Shown here one piece after another: positions 57,192-64,000 of a DNA stretch of 64,000 nt; within the stretch, counting starts at the first letter, position 1, and every line of letters starts with the position of its first letter. The stretch spans positions 77,851,285 to 77,915,284 of the forward strand of contig JALGQZ010000002.1 of NCBI GenBank assembly GCA_023105745.1. Direction: 5' to 3'. The DNA comes from Austropuccinia psidii (Eukaryota > Basidiomycota > Pucciniomycetes > Pucciniales > Sphaerophragmiaceae). Position numbers and translations under genes: made by a program. The notes beneath the pieces are model-generated. The model saw only the letters and a program-made list of their open reading frames with translations, ran no database searches and was not told where the DNA came from.

Positions 57192-58936
57192 ATAGATTAT
57201 AGTATACCAGTTGGTCCAGACAGAACCAAGAATAAAGATCAAAAGATAGTTACAGTTTTTTTACAAAAGCTACTTAATGAAATACTTTAAATAAAAAAGA
57301 AAAGTGAAAAACAGAAAAAAACAAAGAAGATATCAATCAATATTTAGTAAGAATCATAATAAAAGATACCCCATAATCCTGATGAAACAAAGAAAGAAAA
57401 TATTAATGAAGAAACAATTCAGGGAAAATAAGATATGTCTGCAGCAGAAAGACTTCATCAAAATTTTTTGTAAATGAAACAAGAATTACTTGAGCTACTT
57501 AAGAAAGAAGGAAAAATAAAATAATCAATTTTTACTGCAGAAAACAGCCAAATGTATGAAACTATAACCATTTCAAGAATTTTAAGACAACAAGGATCAA
57601 CATAAACATTTTCAAGGCCTATGGACTCATCAACACCATCCACTGAGAAAAGACCAAATAATCTACCAAAAAGGGTTAATATACCTGCACAGGCATCAAG
57701 CCCATTACAACAGGAACTCCAAATAAATAAGACACCCATTTTCAAGATTAGACCAAAGGATCATAATTCATGGCTTTATGGGAAGGAAATGGAAATACTT
57801 ATTAAAATAGTCAAAAATATAGTGGAAATTGAAGAAGAAAGTGGAAGGTATATAGAAAGACAAATATACTTTTTGACTAAAGATCAAGATATTAGATACC
57901 ATATAGAAGGAATTCCTGGATATTTAACTGGGGATTGGGAGAAATCAGAATTGGATATGAAGGAAAGATAGGGAGCAGTGTAACCCAAAAGAAGATAAAA
58001 GCTGTCCTCAAATACTGAATTATTTACAAAGCTTTAACAAGAAGGAGTAATTAGAAATATGAAAAAATATACAAAGCTCATTGGGGAATATGAATCCATT
58101 CTTAATTATCTCAAGAGGTATCAATATAAACAAGGAGATATTAATAACAATCAACATATTTTGGCTATTATTTCATCAAGTGTTAAAGAATCTATTTATA
58201 AAGATATGATAAAAGATAAGAGCATGGTGCAAGATTTGGATGGTAGCTATATCATTCCAAGATTGAATATTCAATTTATATATTGAACAAGAATTAGAAG
58301 CCAAAGTCTTAATTCAACAGAAGTAATTTTCACAAGAAAAGAAATCTGGGAAGAAGTCTTGAAGAAAATGAAAGATCTTACCCAAAAAATTAAAAATACT
58401 CGGCCACAAGAACATAAATCAAAGGATACCAGGAAGAAATCAGTTAAGGAAGCATTGAATCAGCTCAAAAACCTTTCAGAAGTAGTTGGATTCTTGAAAA
58501 AATCCAAGAAAGAAAAAATCAAGATCAGAAAATTACACAGAAACCAAAGCCATTCAGGAAAAGATATCCTTTTCCACCCATATCTTATAGTTATCAACTA
58601 TATGTCCCAGATGAGATGACTCCAAGACATCCACTGAAGTGTTTTTACTGATTAGAAGAAGGAAATTCTGAAATAAGATTTAATCATCTCACAGAAGACT
58701 TGGTGAAAAGAATTGTCTTGAAGAATGGAGGAACATACCGTTTTCCAAATTTTCAGAGAGTACCCACAGAAGACCCTCAATCTGAAAAAGAATTAGTTAG
58801 AAATTTAGCTAAAGAGCAGGAGAATTTTACAAATCAAATGATGGAGCCATCCAATTCACACCCAAAGAAGAAAGAAACAACTGTAATTGAGGAAAGCAAA
58901 GGAGGGAAGGCAGCATATATAGCTCAAATGGAATAA
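57192..58936 (+). pseudogene. gag: Element D gag, decayed
   Basis: The frame is broken by stops: LGEELHIDYSIPVGPDRTK near the start, MSAAERLHQNF at 57435, then MDSSTPSTEKR at 57621, IRPKDHNSWLYGKEME, YHIEGIPGYLTGDWE (to 57971), LIGEYESILNYLKRYQY (58080-58140), and a knuckle region at about 58640. There the CCHC positions have changed (first Cys kept in KCFY, then a stop and lost His and Cys). A Lys/Glu-rich tail follows, MVKRIVLKNGG to 58936 in another frame. The gag type differs from B and C. Confidence 0.7.
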
Positions 58937-59478
58937 TGGGGAAACTGGAAACCTCAGATATCACCATCAAATATAAATATTCAAATAAAAGTTGGCCTTA
59001 GGTAGACAAGGCAGAGAGCTACATGGAAGGATAGTCAATGCCAAACCCAGAAAGAGGATAAGAATGAAACACAAAAACTCTTTAAAAAGAAGATACCAGG
59101 TGCCTACCATGAGGAAGATGAAGAAGAAGAGGAAATAAGAGTTTTAATTACAACAAAATACAAAAAACCCAAGAAAGAAAGGAAAGATGTAATGAAGATA
59201 TCCAAATAATTTCCAATGAGAGTAATAAAGAAATACCAAAACAGGATTTATAAAAGATGTAATCAAAGAACAGAGTAAAATCTACAGTCAATAACCCAAA
59301 GACAATAATTGAACATGTGATGAAGAAATTAATTGAAAAATAGATAAATATTACTCTTGAAGAAATATTATCAATGTCATCAACATTTATTGAAAAATTG
59401 AAAAAATCAACTACCCAAGAAAAAGATGTGATAAAATCAGTTAATACATCAAATATTCAAGAACAATTACTTTAATTA

Positions 59479-59922
59479 ATGCTAAGGGACTATGATAACC
59501 CAATATTACATTATGAATACCCACTTGAATTTATGGAATTATTTATTGGAAGAGAAGAATATCCTACAATTGCATTGGTTGATACTGGATCAGAAATTAA
59601 CATGATACCAGAGGAAATTGCAATTAAAGCCTCACTTACAAGTAGAAAACTAAATATGAACCTCATAGGAAGTGGTGGACATACAAAATCTTTTGTTGGA
59701 CTCTCAGAGTTTACATCAATTACTTTGATAACAGGAGAAGAAAAAGAAATTAATTTCTTTATAGCAAAAGGGGCTGTACACACCCTACTGGGAAGACCAT
59801 TTTTAGAAGATAATAATGTTAAATTGGAATTTTCACATAAGGAAGGGGAGATATTCAGTTATTCAGAGGAAGATGGACAAAGATTTTGTTTAACAATATG
59901 TAACCCTCAAGCTATGGGTTAG
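59479..59922 (+). pseudogene. pol: Element D retropepsin-like protease
   Basis: 147 open codons with IALVDTGSEINMIPEEIA (catalytic DTGS), GSGGHTKSF and HTLLGRPFLEDNNVKLEF, the flap and second conserved motif of retroviral-type aspartic proteases. It would mature Gag. The domain is open and has its catalytic Asp, but its gag and downstream parts are broken, so it cannot act as part of a working polyprotein. Confidence 0.85.
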
Positions 59923-60971
59923 GAAATTTCTCCACTAAGAGTAATGGAGCTTTGTGCCTCTTCAGAAATTGAAAAATGGTTGATGAATCAAGTAGAATAA
60001 TCCAAAACAAAAGAAACCAAGGATGAAGAAAGTCAATTGTTAAAAAAACTGAAGAAAAAATTTCTGGGACCAAAAGAAATGCCCTTTTCAGCTATTTTAT
60101 ATGCAAAAAATGATTTGAATATTACAACTCAGGGAATAGCTATGAAAGCAAAATTACAAATAAGCCCTTATGAATCAAAATAAACAGATAAATCTTTGAA
60201 GGCAATTGGCCAGATTAAAAATATCAAATTTGCTTTTTTTAATGAAGAAAATCTCACATGGGCTTCTTAGTATTTGAAAACTTTAATCAAATAATAGTTG
60301 TAGAAGGTCCTAAGATTTCATTTTCATCAAAAGAAAGTATTCCACCTGAAACTGATAGAAAATTGAAAGGGAAGGATACTTAAAGAGATAAATTGAAGGT
60401 AGAAGATAGTGAAGAAATAGAAAAAATCAAAGAGGAATTGAATAATATGAAAAGAAATCTGGAAATGGAAATATAAGACCAAGAAAACTGGCTAGCACTT
60501 GAGCTAAGTGGAATAAATGAAACACATGAAGGAGAAAGCCCATAGAAAAAGTGTAAAATGTATGCCAAGACACCTAAAGCAAATTCCTCAGAAATTGGAG
60601 AAGATTATTTCAATTTATTTCAAGAGGAAGACAGGTTCATTGGTAAGATTGAATAAGATGTAATAAATAAAGAAACAAAATATGATACAATCAAACAATT
60701 GGAAAAAAATGCCAATATCATTGAATATGGAATAGATAAATTGAAGGATAAAAATATAAACAAGAGGATTAAACAAAGAATGGATAAATATAAAGAGGAA
60801 AGAAAATTAGTAGAATCAGAAGATGCCTTGAATTTATCTCAGAAAAATAATGGAAATGGGGAAGATAAATATAAAAAAGGAAGGAGATTTGAATACCTAG
60901 AAGAAAGAGAGTTATCAAAATATACACAATGGATAGATGGCATTACCATTATAGAACCCAATAAGCAATAA
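59923..60971 (+). pseudogene. Element D coding remnants after the protease, unidentified
   Basis: Protein-like stretches: ESQLLKKLKKKFLGPKEM and AKNDLNITTQGIAMKAKLQ (60010-60180), then from 60699 a Lys/Glu-rich, helical, probably coiled-coil sequence (IEYGIDKLKDKNINKRI, EYLEERELSKYTQWIDGI) to TAA 60969-60971. Stops separate them. No enzyme motif is visible; they presumably belong to the D polyprotein or an extra D ORF. Confidence 0.5.
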
Positions 60972-61039
60972 TTTCATTATACCTATTAACAAATATTCTG
61001 CTTTTAAAATATTTAACTTTCAAGCTCAGCTTATTTATT

Positions 61040-61585
61040 TAATAATTATCAGGAAATTACATCGAGATTAACAAATGACTCCCAGAATCAGCCTTGCATA
61101 CAGGAAGACATACCAGAGTATGAAGGAGAGGAAGATTATGTAATAATTCCAATTATAAAATTTGTAGAAATGTATGGTTATAAGCTAGATTCACCAATAA
61201 TTAAAACCAAATATCTTTCAGAACTACCTTGATCCAAGCTTACAAATGTTGATTTTTTAGAATTACTAACCACTCTTTGAATAAAAAGAAGTTTATGGAA
61301 TCCTTACTGGAAGAAGCCTCATGGATATTATCAAATGACAATAGAAGGACTTTATAACAAATATTATGGGCTAAAGAAGACTTGAATCTAGATGATTTGG
61401 AAATCTGTGGAGGAACTCTTTATTGGTGTTATTTTGGGCATATGTTTGTTCATGAAGTCAAAGGTTTTGTTTCAGAATTGAAAGGAAAAACACAAATAGA
61501 ACAACACAACAAGATATTTGGAGAGATGTTGAAAGACATATTTCTTTCAGTAATTCACAAAATAAGGTTGAAGATTTCTCAATAA
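61040..61585 (+). pseudogene. Element D unidentified ORF remnant
   Basis: From about 61050, one frame gives EITSRLTNDSQNQPCIQED and IPIIKFVEMYGYKLDSPII, then LELLTTL, WNPYWKKPHGYYQMTIEGLY. After a frame change, MNLDDLEICGGTLYWCYFGH and HNKIFGEMLKDIFLSVIHK follow, to 61585. Composition and continuity show that it was once a protein of 170 or more residues. I do not recognise a domain; it is not RT, RNase H or integrase. Confidence 0.5.
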
Positions 61586-61681
61586 TAATTGAAGTAATCC
61601 AATTTCAATAAAAAATCAAAAAAAACCATGAAAAAAAAGAATAAAAATCATCCAAAAACAATTTCTTATCAGTAATAGTAA

Positions 61682-61885
61682 CAGGGCAGTGAAATCCTTC
61701 CTTATCAAAGAGGAATTTCAATTTGATCAAGCTTTTTCAACACTATAATCAATCAGGACAGTGACCTGCTGCCTTATCAAAGAGGAATTTCAAATCATTC
61801 AAACTACCATATAGAAAAATCCTTTTTTAACACTCTTATCACTCAGGGAAGTTACCTCTTGGCCTATCAAAAAGGAATTATTCCT
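61682..61885. repeat. Three-copy tandem repeat, unit about 72-89 bp
   Basis: CAGGGCAGTGAAAT...CCTTATCAAAGAGGAATT recurs at 61682, 61754 and 61843, each copy beginning CAGG(G/A)(C/A)AGT and containing CCT(T/A)TCAAA(G/A)AGGAATT. Confidence 0.7.
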
Positions 61886-62814
61886 TTATCTCAAAACACA
61901 ATAATATCACCAAAATTCAGAAAGAACCTAGAAAGTCATGGATTCCAAAAGTACACCAGAAAATTAATGGGAATGAAGAAGGATGGACAGATGTAAATTG
62001 TGAAATTGAAGACATTTTAGCAGAAGTCAATTACTTGGCAAAACCAATTGTTGAATAAGGAGAGAATTATTTCAAATATGGATTCCAGACTTAGAATTTG
62101 AAGAATTTTTCAAATTTCCAGAAAAACCTGAACATATTCAAGAATAAAAAAATTTGAAAGAGCTTCCAGGATTCTATATTTAGAGACTTGAACTGTTAGA
62201 ATGACTTACATATGATGGTAGCAGAGGAAAATTAAGAAACATTTGTTTGTAAGATGATATGTCAGAAGATTCATAATGGAGAAAAAAGATATTTTGAGGA
62301 TTTGGGAGCCTTAACAGGACTGTTTTTAGATTTATTGGACATAAAAAAAGGAAGAATCTTTTTGGAAGCATGGAAATTATGTAATTGAAAAGGAAAATTG
62401 GGACTTTTTATGAGAAGAGGTGTTTGTACCTGGAATTAGCAGTATCAAGGCACATAATTATAATAAAAATCAGGATTCATGGGATTTTGTTTGGGAAGAG
62501 TTATTTGAAAGAAAAATCAAAGAAAAGAAAATAACATTAATATAAAGACTCAAGAAACAGATTGTATAAAGGATTTAGAAGAAGACTATTCACAAATTAT
62601 AAAAAAATGGCTTGAATAGTTATTAATTTCAAAGATCCCATAAAAAAAATCAGACTATGTATCAGTATTCAATACAATATTTTGAATTCAGAATTTTTAA
62701 GAAGTTTTTTCAATGTACAGGTAACTCAATTCAATTCAAAAAAAAAGAAAAACAGGGGTGTTTATCTATTCTTATGCCACCTTATACTAAAAAATGGCAC
62801 AAGTTTGGGGAATT
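61886..62814 (+). other. Further decayed element D sequence
   Basis: Short protein-like stretches occur in mixed frames (KYTRKLMGMKKDGQ, EKKDILRIWEP, NKNQDSWDFVWEELFERK) with many stops. It ends near the purine-rich GGGGAATTGTGAGCC. No motif was recognised. Confidence 0.35.
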
Positions 62815-63480
62815 GTGAGCCCATTGGGCTTAATTTTTTGTAAAAAAGGAAGTATACCATAATTAAATCAAGATATTATTTTACATTTCGATTGATTATA
62901 AAACAGAGTTACCTTCTTCAAGTCAATATAGCAATAATATGCACTTTTATTATCATCATTTGAAAGAAGAAAACTCACTCATCATCATTCACATTCATAT
63001 TGAAATTATGGGTTTTTTTTGAATTCTTATATTTCTTAAAATAAATTGAGCAAATTCAGAATTTATCAATTAAAAAGAAAAAAATAACCTCATTAAATTA
63101 TAAATGAAAAAACTTTTGTCAACTAATCACAAACATAAAATTAATAAAAAAAAATCAATGTACATCCTAGTCTAGTCTTAAAAAAGCTTGATTATTATTG
63201 CAATTATGAAAATGAGACAGATTCATTATTCAACTAACATAGATGAGGAAATTCAAAAGTTTCAGCTAAAAAATAGGGGTTCAAATTTATTATCTAAAAA
63301 AATCCCAATTAATAACTGATAAATAAAAGAAAGCAAGAGAAAACTGACATTAATCTTTCATCTATTTATAAAAAATTGGTCTTTGTAGGCATAGAGAATA
63401 TTTTTGTTGAATGTTTTCTGCTTTGTATTTTTGAGAGATTTAGGAGGGGATGGAGAATAGCAGAAAGCATTATTAGATTT
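62815..63480. other. AT-rich DNA, no gene
   Basis: It begins TGTGAGCCCATTGGGCTT, a short inverted repeat (AGCCCA/TGGGCT) that could be an LTR start. No other feature was seen. Confidence 0.3.
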
Positions 63481-63714
63481 TTATGGAGCTAATTCAGGTT
63501 GATCAATCAAAGAAGATAAGTGGGATTCATCAATTTTATCAGATCTGGGTTCTTCCTTTATAGTCCTTGCAGGAAAGGGCTATGATTTGAATTCAGGATT
63601 CAAATAAAATGTAGGTAACGAAGGTAGAAATAATGGTGGAGAAGCTACTTTGATATCAGGACTAGGAGTAAAAGCCACAGGAATGTCAAAAGGAGAGTCT
63701 GTAGGATTAAAACT
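63481..63714 (-). pseudogene. Unidentified antisense coding remnant
   Basis: A 78-codon minus-strand frame with one internal TAG reads SFNPTDSPFDIPVAFTPSP, PPLFLPSLPTFYLNPEF and, after the stop, PFPARTIKEEPRSDKIDES. It is Pro/Ser-rich and unlike random AT-rich translation. It lies antisense beyond the D coding region, a position reminiscent of the antisense gene of element C. The family is unknown. Confidence 0.35.
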
Positions 63715-64000
63715 ATTTCAATGAGATATACTTATTGGAATCCTCAAAACAAGCAATACAGGCTTAATTAAGCTAAAAGCCTCTGTAATTTTTTTCATAT
63801 GCATTACAATTTTGATATTCTAAAAACTGATCAACATGTTAGGGCTTGAAGCTGCTTATCATGAAATAAGATGCATGTAAAATTCTTAAAGGCCTCCCAT
63901 ATTTAATAGAATATTTAGGAGAACACTGGGTAAGACATACAGACAAAATAATCAAAGGAATTATTTAATTTCTCAAATTATTCATTATTCTTTTACCTGA
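63715..64000. other. AT-rich end of window, no feature seen
   Basis: No open frame or repeat was recognised. The antisense remnant may continue here in decayed form (KPVLLVLRIPISI near 63730-63770, minus). Confidence 0.3.

Larger units (their letters stand above)
55650..62814 (+). mobile_element. Decayed gypsy-class LTR retrotransposon, element D
   Basis: An LTR with TATA (about 55650-56975) is followed by a leader, a degraded gag, an aspartic protease (LVDTGSEINMI) and further coding remnants up to about 62800, all on the plus strand. No RT motif was found in the window. The 3' LTR is not certain. A purine-rich GGGGAAT followed by TGTGAGCC at 62815 could mark its start, but what follows does not match the 5' LTR by eye. 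Confidence 0.65.

Noticed and set aside
1..64000. CRISPR arrays, bacterial operons, rRNA or tRNA genes
   Set aside because: Introns and eukaryotic retroelements exclude a bacterial reading. No regularly spaced repeat-spacer array was seen. No rRNA was recognised, and no tRNA cloverleaf could be confirmed by eye.

Overview
The window reads as an AT-rich, transposon-dominated stretch of a fungal nuclear genome, most likely a rust fungus (Pucciniales). The evidence is one host gene with ten short GT-AG introns (67-178 bp), chromodomain-type Ty3/gypsy elements of fungal style, and almost no other coding capacity. The gag/pol and zinc-cluster ORFs also resemble families I remember as very abundant in Austropuccinia psidii; this is recollection, not a search result.

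Layout. 1-3308: 3' half of a decayed gypsy element (A) with its own LTR. 3309-9183: AT-rich decayed DNA with an inverted LTR copy (6740-7880) and a ~31-bp minisatellite. 9184-31143: a nest. Element B (LTRs 9189-10933 and 29348-31138, TSD GATTT) carries in its gag an inverted solo LTR of its own family (12609-14424, TSD ACAAT). Its integrase is interrupted by element C (18304-28516, minus strand, TSD GAAAG). 31144-44260: decayed DNA with a diverged solo LTR (34097-35948), a PIF/Harbinger-like transposase relic, a MITE-like repeat and low-complexity tracts. 44263-46841: the only clear host-gene island. 46842-55600: AT-rich, with a relic LTR of the C family and a Copia RNase H relic. 55650-62800: a decayed gypsy-type element (D).

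Host gene. An 11-exon gene on the minus strand (44589-46841) encodes an apparently intact 436-residue queuine tRNA-ribosyltransferase catalytic subunit (QTRT1/TGT). Every splice junction preserves frame, and the catalytic and zinc-binding residues are present. Just beyond its 3' end lies a short, frame-broken piece resembling the C-terminal part of nucleoporin Nup160.

Most interesting element. C has near-identical LTRs, intact gag, a canonical -1 slippery heptamer (GGGAAAA) at the gag end, and a pol with three nonsense codons and one frameshift. Between its pol and 3' LTR it carries an antisense, probably spliced gene for a Zn(II)2Cys6-like protein. That gene is preceded by a cluster of twelve TGCGCA palindromes. 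Separately, the inverted solo LTR inside B makes its 5' transcript potentially self-complementary, a natural hairpin that could feed RNA silencing. Positions and alignments were made by eye; no searches were run.
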